DNA from: Clostridiaceae bacterium
Lineage (GTDB): Bacteria; Bacillota; Clostridia; Oscillospirales; Acutalibacteraceae
Direction of reading: 5' to 3'
DNA: 14,195 nucleotides
Assembly (NCBI GenBank): GCA_016302625.1
Contig: JAEDNG010000012.1
Coordinates: 1-14,195 of the forward strand
Numbering within the stretch: the stretch's first letter is position 1; each line of letters opens with the position of its first letter. Below, piece after piece: positions 1 through 7,229 of this stretch. The notes below the pieces were generated by a model. That model did no database searches. It saw only the letters and a program-made list of their open reading frames with translations, and was not told where the DNA came from. The position numbers and the translations under genes were made by a program.

Positions 1-227
1 GGAATCGGAACCACCGAGGGCGAAAGCTGTTTATTTATCTTCGCGATTTCGCGTGTCAGATAAGGCACAATTCGCTCGGTTACATATATAACTCCGTAAC
101 CGGCGGCAACTGTTTTCTTGAAAATTTCCTCCGCTTCGCTGTCGCGGTCGCAGGGGTAAATGTCAAGCCCTACCGCCGCGAAGCCCTTTATGCTTTCGGT
201 GTCGCCCAAAACCGCTATTTTAACCAT
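1..227 (-). CDS. ntpG: V-type ATPase subunit F (NtpG), partial, 3' end outside window
   Basis: This is the central-stalk subunit that sits with subunit D and couples the A3B3 head to the rotor ring. Seventy-five codons are present and the gene runs off the left edge, so the C-terminus is not visible. The translation begins MVKIAVLGDTESIKGF and continues with a GVIYVTE strand, the Rossmann-like start typical of archaeal/V-type F subunits (about 100 residues in full). The ATG lies inside the end of the upstream C-subunit gene, overlapping it by 8 bp, which suggests translational coupling; only a modest GTGAG element precedes it. Its place directly after subunit C matches ntpG in the E. hirae ntp operon. 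Identification rests on this N-terminal sequence and on gene order. Confidence 0.88.
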   Translation of the reverse strand, partial: MVKIAVLGDTESIKGFAAVGLDIYPCDRDSEAEEIFKKTVAAGYGVIYVTERIVPYLTREIAKINKQLSPSVVPI

Positions 228-1203
228 AAAGCTCACGCAGCCTTTCCCTTGTCCTATCGGTCGGCTGATCGGTTTTAACTCCGCTGTATATTATTCGCAG
301 ATCCTTTATTTCAGCCTGTCTTGCCAGCATATAGCCTATAAGCGGCTCGACGCCCATTGTAATGTATTTGCACTTTTTAGCCGTGTTTATAAGCCTGTCG
401 TCGGCATATTTTTCAAATTCGCCGGGCGACCGCTTGTAAGCCTCTGCCGCCTCAGCTCCGCCGACAGATACGGCAGAGGATAACAGCTCAAGCAGCTTTT
501 CTTCCCCCGATACCGCCGCGTTTACCATTGCTTTTTTGGAAACAACTCCCGTTTCGGTAAGCGCCGATTCGATAAACGAGGGGGATTTTCCCGTTTTCGA
601 GGCTCTGAGCGCCGCTTTCATATTACTGTAAAACACCGAAACCGTAACAAGCTTTAAAATGACTTCGTTTTTTATTTCCTTAGCTTTATTAAGCTTTGCG
701 GTCATACAGCCCGCGTCGATAATACAGTCGGAAAGCTGACTGTCGCCCGTCTGCGCCAAAACCTCGTAAGCCTCTGCGGCAGATTCTTGCATATATTCGG
801 GAAGTAAATCAAAACGCTTTTCCTTAACCGCGCGCTCTATAACCGAAACCTCGGTAATTGCGGGAACAATGAGCAGATTTTCGTAATCCCTACCCCTTAT
901 TACCGCCTTTAAAACCGCCTTATAGTTATGAAAATCGTTTTCGTAAATAAACGGCGCGAAATAATCCATATCGGGCGCGTTTTCGGTAAGATACCTCCAA
1001 AGCTTTTCGGTATCCTCCCTTAAAAGCTCAGGCACGTCCGAAGCAGCAGTGTTTTCGCCGCCTATACCCTTATCGCGGAGCATATTCGCCAATTCGTCGG
1101 TATTTTTAGCGCTTAAAAGCTGGGTCATATCGCTCTGCTTTAAAAGTCTGTTTTCTCTGGCGCGCAGATTTCCTATTGCAAATCCAACGGATTTTACCGG
1201 CAT
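220..1203 (-). CDS. ntpC: V-type ATPase subunit C (NtpC, AC39/d-like)
   Basis: A 327-residue soluble subunit that forms the funnel-shaped socket between the central stalk and the K-ring (d subunit of eukaryotic V-ATPases). The N-terminus has the family pattern of Gly-Asn followed by Arg-rich and Leu-rich helices (IGNLRARENRLL, about residues 10-21). The protein is almost all helical, has no membrane segment, and is close to the usual 330-350 residues. The ATG at 1203 is preceded by AAGAAGGTGA about 5 nt away, a Shine-Dalgarno form used repeatedly in this window. It lies 33 bp after the E-subunit gene and overlaps the F-subunit start by 8 bp. Sequence conservation in this family is weak, so gene order adds much of the certainty. 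Confidence 0.92.
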   Translation of the reverse strand: MPVKSVGFAIGNLRARENRLLKQSDMTQLLSAKNTDELANMLRDKGIGGENTAASDVPELLREDTEKLWRYLTENAPDMDYFAPFIYENDFHNYKAVLKAVIRGRDYENLLIVPAITEVSVIERAVKEKRFDLLPEYMQESAAEAYEVLAQTGDSQLSDCIIDAGCMTAKLNKAKEIKNEVILKLVTVSVFYSNMKAALRASKTGKSPSFIESALTETGVVSKKAMVNAAVSGEEKLLELLSSAVSVGGAEAAEAYKRSPGEFEKYADDRLINTAKKCKYITMGVEPLIGYMLARQAEIKDLRIIYSGVKTDQPTDRTRERLRELYG

Positions 1204-1236
1204 AATTTCACCTTCTTAAAATAAAATGTTTTTCTC

Positions 1237-1812
1237 TTAGCAAAAGAGCAGACCGTTAACCGTATCGACAAGCTGTTCACGCTTTTCGCGCATAACCGCC
1301 GAAAGCTCTCCGTTTATGAGAATATCATTGTATTTAAGAATGAAACCGCCGTTTATGTCCGCCGGAGTATCGCTTAAAGTAAGGTTAAAGCCGGGAAGCT
1401 TTTCCTTAAAGCCGGTCATATCGCGCGACAAATCGCCGGAAGACATGAATATTTCGCCCTTTGCCTTTAAAGCGCTCTTTTCAATGAGCTTTAAGCAAAA
1501 TTCAAAATATTTTGCGTCGTCATAGGCGATTATGCTCTTTATAACGCTGTCAAGAGCCTTATCTATAAGCTCCCGCCTGCACGAAAGCACCTCGTCGCGC
1601 TTTAAAAGCTGTGCGGAGGATTCGCCTGCGGACTTTATAAGAGCCGCCTTTTTTTCGGCTTCTTTAATAATCTCCTTTGCCTTTGTATCGGCGGAGGCAG
1701 TCTCATTGCGGATAATTTCCTCCGCCTTCTTTTCTGCCTCGGCGATTATTTCGTCCGCTTTTTCCTTTGCTTCGTCTATGATACCGGCAAGTATTTTCTC
1801 ACTTGACGTCAT
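1237..1812 (-). CDS. ntpE: V-type ATPase subunit E (NtpE, peripheral stalk)
   Basis: A 191-residue peripheral-stalk subunit that pairs with the small G/H-type subunit to hold the A3B3 head against the membrane stator. Residues 1 to about 85 are a charged Ala/Glu/Lys/Ile helix with paired isoleucines at 11-12, 22-23, 33-34 and 48-49, steps of 11, 11 and 15 residues, as expected for the right-handed EG coiled coil. Residues about 90-191 form the globular C-terminal domain, including the GGFILKYNDILINGEL segment typical of E subunits. The ATG at 1812 has AAGGAGA just upstream, and that Shine-Dalgarno overlaps the stop codon of ntpK, so the two are probably coupled. Length and order fit NtpE. Confidence 0.94.
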   Translation of the reverse strand: MTSSEKILAGIIDEAKEKADEIIAEAEKKAEEIIRNETASADTKAKEIIKEAEKKAALIKSAGESSAQLLKRDEVLSCRRELIDKALDSVIKSIIAYDDAKYFEFCLKLIEKSALKAKGEIFMSSGDLSRDMTGFKEKLPGFNLTLSDTPADINGGFILKYNDILINGELSAVMREKREQLVDTVNGLLFC

Positions 1813-1823
1813 AACGCTTCTCC

Positions 1824-2288
1824 TTAGAGTAAAATAACGGTAAGGAATGAAATCAGGAATGCCAAAAGAGCATAAATTTCAACCAGTGTTATAGAAACAA
1901 GTGCCTTCGGGAACGCGCTGTCGTCCTTTGCAAAAAGGGAGATACCGGCAACCGCGGCTTTACCCTGCGCAATGCCCGACATAAGACCGCCTATCGCTAT
2001 AGGAAGACAAGCCGCCAAAATCATTCCGCCCTGCCAGGTAGCGATATCCGCAGAACCGCCGAAAACGCCGATTTTGGTAAGCACTATAAAGGAAACGATA
2101 AATCCGTAAAGTCCCTGTGTACCCGGAAGTAATTCGAGAACAAGCATTTTACCGAACTTTGAAGAATCCTCTGCAAGTACTCCCATACCTACCTCGCACG
2201 CCATTCCTACGCCCCTTGCGGAACCTATACCTGCGAAAATTGTTGCAACTGCGGCGCCTAAAAGCGCCAAAACCGTACCTAAAGTCAT
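1824..2288 (-). CDS. ntpK: V-type ATPase subunit K (NtpK, rotor-ring proteolipid), predicted Na+ type
   Basis: A 154-residue membrane proteolipid of four helices (two hairpins), the size of E. hirae NtpK and about twice an F-type c subunit. It makes the rotating ring that carries the coupling ion. The first hairpin holds LPGTQGLYGF (residues 54-63) and the second holds SGIAQGK and LVEIYALLAF. By alignment from memory with E. hirae NtpK, the Na+ ligands L61, T64, Q65, Q110 and E139 correspond to L54, T57, Q58, Q108 and E137 here, so all five are kept. This supports Na+ rather than H+ coupling (inference). An extra acidic residue, E52, lies two residues before L54 in the first hairpin. AAGGAGG precedes the ATG at good spacing, the strongest ribosome site in the operon, fitting the high copy number of this subunit. 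Confidence 0.97.
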   Translation of the reverse strand: MTLGTVLALLGAAVATIFAGIGSARGVGMACEVGMGVLAEDSSKFGKMLVLELLPGTQGLYGFIVSFIVLTKIGVFGGSADIATWQGGMILAACLPIAIGGLMSGIAQGKAAVAGISLFAKDDSAFPKALVSITLVEIYALLAFLISFLTVILL

Positions 2289-2289
2289 T

Positions 2290-4296
2290 TTAATTTTCCT
2301 CCTTAATATTTTCAGTGCTTAAACCTGTATATTTTGATTTAAACGAGAAAGCCTTAAATTCTCTTCCGCCGCCCTCGTAGAATTTCGAGAACAGCTCGAC
2401 GTACTGAAGTCTCAATGTATGAACATACGCGCCCAAAACATTCAGTCCGAAGTTTATTGCGTGACCGAGCGGGAATACTATAAGAAGCAGTATAAATCCG
2501 CCGATTGTTTTGCCTCCCATGGCGCTCAGCATATTAAATACCGCGCTCATTGCCGAGGTCGTAAGCCCCAGCGCCATAAGACGGGAGAATGAAAGCAGGT
2601 CGCTTACATAGCTTGTAATATCGTAAAGCGAAGCTACACCTGAGAAAAGCCGCATTATAGGGTTTTTCTTGTCCCGCCCTTGGGTCAGGATAAGACCGAC
2701 TGCGGACACCAGCGTCATAACTATACCTACGTTTTTAAGCACCGGCACCGCGACAAAGCCTAACGCCATTATCGCTATCCCTAAAAGGGTAGTTATCCAT
2801 AGTCCGGCGTCGAAGAAGGCGCCTGCCTTATCCCCGTTTTTCATGCAGGTTGCGAATTTAGCGCATAGACCTGCAATTATCTCGACAAAGCCGAGCGCTA
2901 TGCTTAAAACAAGCATCATTACCGCGTCGCCGTTCATCGGGTCAATAAGCGCGGGAAGCGCCACCCTGTGACCGAAAAACCTTTCGCTTATTACCGCGAT
3001 ACTGTCGCCGAAAAAGCTTCCGTATACAAGTCCCCACAGGAAGGTGGAAATACCGCAATATTGGAAAAGCCTCATATTCTGCCGCATTGACGGCGAGGGC
3101 TTAAGTTTTTTAAGCACAAGGGTCGTCGCTATAATCATTAAAAGACCGTAGCCCGCGTCCGAAAACATCATGCCGAAAAACAGGTAATAGAAAAATCCCG
3201 TAACAGGCGTCGGGTCGATATCGTGAGAACCGGGGAGCGAATACATTTTAACAAGGGTCTCAGCCGGACGCGCGAACGCGTTGTTCTTAAGTACCACCGG
3301 AGCTAATTCCTCGTTTGCCTCCTCGGACTCGATAACCACCGTAAAGTCCTTGTTAAGCGTTTTTTCAAGATAAGGCATATCCCGCTCGGCGATATAGCCC
3401 TTTATCAGCACCGTGTGCTCGGTCTCGCCTATTTCGCCGACCGCGCGGTAACGCTCCGCCCTTGATCTGCAATAATCCGCAAGATTTTCAATGTCATGCC
3501 TTTTTTCGGAAATTTCCTTTATCCTGCTTAAACATTCATCGATTTTTTCCTTACATTTGGCGGCTCTTTCCTCTTTTGAGGCTATTTTATCGCGGGGCAG
3601 CTTTGAGGTTATCTGCACCGGTCTTGCAAAGGCAAGCTGTCTTAACGCCGCCTCCGCCCTTTCGGTCTGGTCTTTAGGACAGCAGGCGAAAATATAGGTC
3701 ACGTCCTTACCGGTGTTCACTATCTCTGTATACAGCGACAGCTCCGGGTCGGCTTCGGCTATTTTTTCGCAAAGGCTGTCAAGCGTGTAAATTCCCGCAA
3801 CCGTGCCGATAAACGCCCTTGTCTTTGCCGTGCCCGAAAATGAAAGCGGAAGGTCAAGCGAAGCCCAAGGAAGCATCTGCTCCTTTGACGTGTTAAGCCT
3901 TACAATTTCAGCCTTTTGCTCGGCAATCAGCCTGTCCTTCTCGATAACCTCGTTAGCAAGGGACAGCGCGTCCTCAATCTGCGGGCGTTTAAGATAAAAC
4001 TCGTCGGGTGTCAGATACCGCGCTCCGCCGAAAAGTCCCGCAAGTCCCTTTTTTTCGGGGTATCTTGCATTAAGTATTTTAAGCGCGTCCTCGGCGGTTT
4101 CTGCGTTGCGCTCGTAAGCGTTTGCCCTGTCCTTTGTGTCGGTATGATAATAACCGTCGGGCAGAACGGCGGTTTCCTCGTCCTGAGAGGCAGTATCAAT
4201 ATCGATAACCGACATTTCCTGCAGCTTTTTCATAAGCGCCTTGCTCTCTGCTTTCGGAGCGTAAATACTCACAAGCCTGCATTTAAGCTTAGCCAA
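2290..4296 (-). CDS. ntpI: V-type ATPase subunit I (NtpI, a-like membrane stator), TTG start
   Basis: The membrane stator that forms the ion path against the K-ring. With the chosen start it has 668 residues: a cytoplasmic N-terminal half to about residue 360, then a membrane domain with several helices, including the family segment FFYYLFFGMMFSDAGYG (about 368-384) and LLSFSRLMALGL, whose R572 is the conserved stator arginine. The C-terminus carries the family hallmark FSKFYEGGGREF. I place the start at TTG (4294-4296), giving MAKLKCRLVSIYAPK, because GGTGAT lies 4-6 nt upstream, as for other genes here. The GTG at 4308 would add four residues but has no ribosome site. The stop lies 1 nt from the ntpK start. 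Confidence 0.95.
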   Translation of the reverse strand: MAKLKCRLVSIYAPKAESKALMKKLQEMSVIDIDTASQDEETAVLPDGYYHTDTKDRANAYERNAETAEDALKILNARYPEKKGLAGLFGGARYLTPDEFYLKRPQIEDALSLANEVIEKDRLIAEQKAEIVRLNTSKEQMLPWASLDLPLSFSGTAKTRAFIGTVAGIYTLDSLCEKIAEADPELSLYTEIVNTGKDVTYIFACCPKDQTERAEAALRQLAFARPVQITSKLPRDKIASKEERAAKCKEKIDECLSRIKEISEKRHDIENLADYCRSRAERYRAVGEIGETEHTVLIKGYIAERDMPYLEKTLNKDFTVVIESEEANEELAPVVLKNNAFARPAETLVKMYSLPGSHDIDPTPVTGFFYYLFFGMMFSDAGYGLLMIIATTLVLKKLKPSPSMRQNMRLFQYCGISTFLWGLVYGSFFGDSIAVISERFFGHRVALPALIDPMNGDAVMMLVLSIALGFVEIIAGLCAKFATCMKNGDKAGAFFDAGLWITTLLGIAIMALGFVAVPVLKNVGIVMTLVSAVGLILTQGRDKKNPIMRLFSGVASLYDITSYVSDLLSFSRLMALGLTTSAMSAVFNMLSAMGGKTIGGFILLLIVFPLGHAINFGLNVLGAYVHTLRLQYVELFSKFYEGGGREFKAFSFKSKYTGLSTENIKEEN

Positions 4297-4300
4297 ATAT

Positions 4301-4306
4301 ATCACC
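4301..4306 (-). promoter_or_regulatory. Ribosome binding site deciding the ntpI start
   Basis: GGTGAT on the minus strand lies 4 nt before the TTG at 4296. The same GGTGA form at similar spacing precedes ntpC, ddl and the hydrolase gene. It overlaps the two possible GTG starts at 4308 and 4305, which argues against them. Confidence 0.6.
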
Positions 4307-4334
4307 ACACTTTTTTACTTTAATAATAAATTCT

Positions 4335-4646
4335 TTAGGAAACTATGATTTCCGCCGCGGCGGCAACCGTCCTTTCAAGATTTTTTTCGCTGCTGCTTAC
4401 AAGCTCGTTTTTCTTTTCCTCCGCCTGAGTTTTCGCCAGCCGCCGTTTTCCCTCCGCCTCGGTCTTTGCGCCGTCGGTAATAGCTTTTGCCTTTTCCTCG
4501 GCATTAAGTATTATTTTACGGGCTTCGTCAGCGGCTTTTTTGTTTGCGTCGGCAATGATTTCATTCGCCTTTTTCTCCGCGTCGCAGATAATCTGCTCCG
4601 CTTTTTTTTCGGCGTCCAAAATCTCGTCCGCCATCTTTCTTGCCAA
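4335..4646 (-). CDS. ntpF: V-type ATPase small peripheral-stalk subunit (NtpF, G/H-like), TTG start
   Basis: A 103-residue all-helical protein, very rich in Ala, Glu and Lys, and first gene of the operon. It is the partner of subunit E in the peripheral stalk. Repeated units of the form DAEKKA followed by a pair of isoleucines give an 11-11-15-residue rhythm (Ile at 19-20, 30-31, 45-46 and 56) that parallels the one in NtpE. There is no globular domain and no membrane segment. I place the start at TTG (4644-4646), because a GGAGGTG Shine-Dalgarno lies about 6-8 nt upstream; the GTG at 4655 is part of that Shine-Dalgarno and cannot easily be the start. Low-complexity coiled coils are hard to assign by sequence alone, so position at the head of an ntpF-I-K-E-C-G order is the main support. 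Confidence 0.88.
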   Translation of the reverse strand: MARKMADEILDAEKKAEQIICDAEKKANEIIADANKKAADEARKIILNAEEKAKAITDGAKTEAEGKRRLAKTQAEEKKNELVSSSEKNLERTVAAAAEIIVS

Positions 4647-4652
4647 GTTCTG

Positions 4653-4659
4653 CACCTCC
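4653..4659 (-). promoter_or_regulatory. Ribosome binding site deciding the ntpF start
   Basis: GGAGGTG on the minus strand, 6 nt before TTG at 4646. Its last three bases are themselves a GTG in frame, which a gene finder could wrongly take as the start. Confidence 0.7.
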
Positions 4660-4669
4660 GTTTGAAAGT

Positions 4670-4698
4670 ATGATACTATTTTACTCGCTTTGAGGCAA
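4670..4698 (-). promoter_or_regulatory. Predicted sigma-A promoter of the V-ATPase operon
   Basis: On the minus strand, TTGCCT (4698-4693) and TATCAT (4675-4670) are separated by exactly 17 nt. The -10 matches consensus at five of six bases and the -35 at four. Transcription would begin near 4663, leaving a short leader of under 20 nt before the ntpF start. No hairpin is seen in that leader. Prediction only. Confidence 0.5.
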
Positions 4699-4720
4699 AA
4701 AGTAAATGAAATATTTGTAA

Positions 4721-4746
4721 ATTCGGGTCAAAACATTCGGTCAAAC
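4721..4746. repeat. Imperfect tandem direct repeat in the divergent intergenic region
   Basis: ATTCGGGTCAAAAC (4721-4734) is followed directly by ATTCGGTCAAAC (4735-4746). The copies differ only by one G in the G run and one A in the A run. They lie between the two divergent promoters, upstream of each, where a regulator could bind. No protein is assigned to the site. Confidence 0.5.
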
Positions 4747-4806
4747 GCCTTGATTTGCCTAAAAACAGCTAAATTTAAAAAAACACTTCTTTTTTAAGCT
4801 GTTATT

Positions 4807-4815
4807 TGGTATAAT
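4807..4815 (+). promoter_or_regulatory. Extended -10 promoter of the plus-strand seven-gene unit
   Basis: TGGTATAAT is a perfect -10 hexamer (4810-4815) with the TGn extension common in Firmicutes. The -35 region 17 nt upstream is only TTCTTT (4787-4792), a weak match that the extended -10 would offset. Transcription would start near 4822, which rules out the ATG at 4817 as the start of the next gene. Confidence 0.65.
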
Positions 4816-4843
4816 AATGTATTATGGAATATTATGTGTGTAC

Positions 4844-4849
4844 GGTGAG
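4844..4849 (+). promoter_or_regulatory. Ribosome binding site of the alpha/beta hydrolase gene
   Basis: GGTGAG lies 3 nt before ATG 4853 (5 nt counted from GGTG), the same form and spacing as for ntpC and ddl. It fixes the start at 4853. Confidence 0.65.
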
Positions 4850-4852
4850 ATT

Positions 4853-5611
4853 ATGAATATTATAATTGACGGACTTAACATAGAATATACCGAGGAGGGT
4901 TCGGGTATTCCGGTGCTTTTGCTTCACGGCTGGGGTTCCTCCTTTGATGTTTACAAAGGTATTATTTCAGCGCTTCGCGACCGTTGCCGACTTGTGGCGG
5001 TGAATTTCCCCGGCTGCGGAAAATCGGATACCATGAAAGAACCGTGGACGCTTGATGATTACTGCGATTTTGTTATTAAATTTATGAAAGCGGTAAATCT
5101 TAACAATCCGATTATGATAGGTCATTCCCACGGCGGCAGGGTAATACTTAAAATGGCGGCTTCAAAGCAGGTAAGCCCTCCTAAAATAGTTTTGCTTGAT
5201 TCCGCCGGACTTATCCCTAAAAAAAGCGTTAAGCAGAAATTCAGAGCCAAAAGCTTTAAGGCGATAAAAAAGGTGCTGACCCTGCCTGTTATTAAAAATC
5301 ATTCCGAGGGTTTGCTCAACAAGGCTCGAAAGCACTACGGCTCTGCTGATTACAATGCCGCTCCCGAGGTGCTGCGCAAAACAATGGTTTCGCTTGTAAA
5401 TACCGATTTGCGGGACATAATAAGCAATATTACCTGCCCGACATTGCTTATCTGGGGCGAAAAGGATACCGCCACCCCGCTGACCGATGCCGAGATTATA
5501 AAAAGCCTTATCCCCGATTCGGGACTTTGCGTTATTAAGGGTGCGGGGCATTACTCATTTTGCGAACAGCCGTATCAGGCGGCGGCGATTTTACAAAGCT
5601 TTATAAAATAA
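4853..5611 (+). CDS. Alpha/beta hydrolase fold protein
   Basis: A 252-residue cytoplasmic hydrolase of the alpha/beta fold; the substrate cannot be read from the sequence. The strand LLLHGWGSS (about 22-30) gives the HGxG oxyanion loop. The nucleophile elbow is GHSHG, with Ser92. Asp205 in WGEKDTATP and His233 in GAGHYSF complete a full catalytic triad, so an active enzyme is likely. A lid of basic helices lies between about residues 122 and 170. There is no signal peptide. I chose ATG 4853 because the ATG 36 nt upstream would lie before the predicted transcript start. It is the first gene of a seven-gene unit and sits 10 nt before the MurF-like gene, so a role linked to cell wall precursors is possible but unproven. 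Esterase, lipase and thioesterase activities all remain open. Confidence 0.9.
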   Translation: MNIIIDGLNIEYTEEGSGIPVLLLHGWGSSFDVYKGIISALRDRCRLVAVNFPGCGKSDTMKEPWTLDDYCDFVIKFMKAVNLNNPIMIGHSHGGRVILKMAASKQVSPPKIVLLDSAGLIPKKSVKQKFRAKSFKAIKKVLTLPVIKNHSEGLLNKARKHYGSADYNAAPEVLRKTMVSLVNTDLRDIISNITCPTLLIWGEKDTATPLTDAEIIKSLIPDSGLCVIKGAGHYSFCEQPYQAAAILQSFIK

Positions 5612-5621
5612 AGAAACGGAT

Positions 5622-7208
5622 GTGTTTTTCTTGAACATAATTTTGCTTTTCTCCCTTATTACCGCGGCTGTGTCCTGTTGCTTTGCCCTTGTCAGGCAGT
5701 TTCAGATGCTCCAGCAAAACTCATATTTCCCCTCCCGCTATTTTTCGTGGGTAAAGGACGGTTATTCAGTAGAGCTTTGCATAGAATGTATCGCATTCTG
5801 CCTTTCCTCGCTTTTAATGAGCAGAAAGCTTTACATAGCGCAGCTTATTTTTCTGATTGCCGTTCTCGCCGTCCGCGTTTTCCTTTGTGTCAGAACGCAG
5901 AAAAAGTCAATTAAAAAGCTTGTTTTCACAGGCCGAATAAAACGCTTTTTCGGCGCGGCGGTCATACTGTTCTTATTATTTATATGTATATACGCGTTTA
6001 TGCCGAAAAACGTTACGGGAGAGATTTTCGCCTGCCTTACCCTTATGCTCGCCTTTGTTTCTCCGCTGACGTCGCTTCTTTGCCGCTTTGTCACCGCTCC
6101 TGTCGATAAGGCGGTTACAAATTGGTATATAAACGACGCAAAACGCATTTTAAAAGAACACAAGGATTTAATTGTAATAGGAATTACGGGAAGCTACGGC
6201 AAAACAACGACAAAATTTATTCTAAAGCGTATTTTAAGCGAAAAATACAATGTCGTCGCCACTCCGCACAGCTTTAACACGCCGATGGGGGTCGTGCGAA
6301 CAATAAGAGAGGACTTACAGCCGCAGACCCGGATTTTCATCTGTGAAATGGGGGCTAAAAATATCGGGGACATAAAGGAAATCTGCGATATTGTTCACCC
6401 GAAATACGGAATTATTACCTCGGTCGGCGCACAGCATCTTGAAACCTTTAAGACCGTGGACAATGTCTTTAAAACAAAGTTTGAATTAGCTGACGAGGTC
6501 TTAAAAAACGGCGGAGAAGTCTTTGTAAACGGCGACAGCGCGGAGCTTATTTCCCGGATTGATAAGTCACTTTACAATATTTACGGCACCTCAGACGGTT
6601 TTTCGTTCGGAGCGGAGGATATTTCCTACGGCAGAAACGGCTCGGAATTTACGGCGAATTTTGAAAATACCGAAATAAAGCTTGCTTCAAAGCTTTTGGG
6701 ACTTCACAGCGTTATTGATATTATCGGCGCGGCGGCGCTTTCCTTTAAGCTTGGAGTGACGCCCGAAAGCATTAGATTTGCCGTATCGTCACTAAAACCG
6801 ACCGAACACCGGCTCGAGCTAAAACCTTATATTAACGGTTCTACCCTTATCAACGATGCGTATAACGCAAACCCCGAGGGCTGTCTTGAGGCGGTCAGGG
6901 TGCTTTCCTCCTTTGAGGGAATGAAAAAGGTTATTGTGACGCCGGGACTTATTGAGCTTGGCGCTCGCGAATACGAATGTAATTTCGCTTTAGGGGTTGA
7001 AGCGGCGAAATTATGTGATATAATTATACTCGTCGGTATTAACCGCTCGAAACCGCTTAGAGAGGGAGCGGAATCGGTCGGCTTTAACCCCGATAACCTT
7101 TATACCGTTTCAAGCTTTAAGGAGGCTATGGAGATTTATTCCTCCTTTGCCGACGGTAATACCGCCGTTTTGCTTGAAAACGATCTGCCGGACAATTATC
7201 TGAATTAA
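5622..7208 (+). CDS. Membrane-anchored MurF-like Mur ligase
   Basis: A 528-residue ATP-dependent amide-bond ligase. Residues 1 to about 160 hold roughly four hydrophobic segments (near 3-23, 50-66, 70-90 and 110-155). A central Mur ligase domain follows: P-loop GITGSYGKTTTK (187-198), EMGA (242-245), His272, and TKFEL with K286 at the carbamylated-lysine position. The C-terminal domain contains EHRLE (395-399) and DAYNANP (412-418), a MurF hallmark. MurF joins D-Ala-D-Ala to UDP-MurNAc-tripeptide, and ddl follows 21 nt later. The usual N-terminal domain that binds the UDP-sugar is absent, and the protein ends in LLENDLPDNYLN where canonical MurF has a KGSR-type motif. The true substrate is therefore uncertain. 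The start is either GTG 5622 (used here) or TTG 5631; neither has a strong ribosome site. Confidence 0.88.
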   Translation: MFFLNIILLFSLITAAVSCCFALVRQFQMLQQNSYFPSRYFSWVKDGYSVELCIECIAFCLSSLLMSRKLYIAQLIFLIAVLAVRVFLCVRTQKKSIKKLVFTGRIKRFFGAAVILFLLFICIYAFMPKNVTGEIFACLTLMLAFVSPLTSLLCRFVTAPVDKAVTNWYINDAKRILKEHKDLIVIGITGSYGKTTTKFILKRILSEKYNVVATPHSFNTPMGVVRTIREDLQPQTRIFICEMGAKNIGDIKEICDIVHPKYGIITSVGAQHLETFKTVDNVFKTKFELADEVLKNGGEVFVNGDSAELISRIDKSLYNIYGTSDGFSFGAEDISYGRNGSEFTANFENTEIKLASKLLGLHSVIDIIGAAALSFKLGVTPESIRFAVSSLKPTEHRLELKPYINGSTLINDAYNANPEGCLEAVRVLSSFEGMKKVIVTPGLIELGAREYECNFALGVEAAKLCDIIILVGINRSKPLREGAESVGFNPDNLYTVSSFKEAMEIYSSFADGNTAVLLENDLPDNYLN

Positions 7209-7229
7209 ACACAAAAATAAGGTGATTTT

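Noticed and set aside
2153..2155. E. hirae-like extra glutamate (E52) in ntpK as a second ion-carrying carboxylate
   Set aside because: It is not at the position equivalent to E137 in the first hairpin when the two hairpins are aligned; that position is Gly56.
4817..4852. An upstream in-frame ATG that would lengthen the hydrolase by 12 residues
   Set aside because: It follows the TATAAT box by one base, before the expected transcript start, and has no ribosome site; ATG 4853 has GGTGAG and fits the family start.
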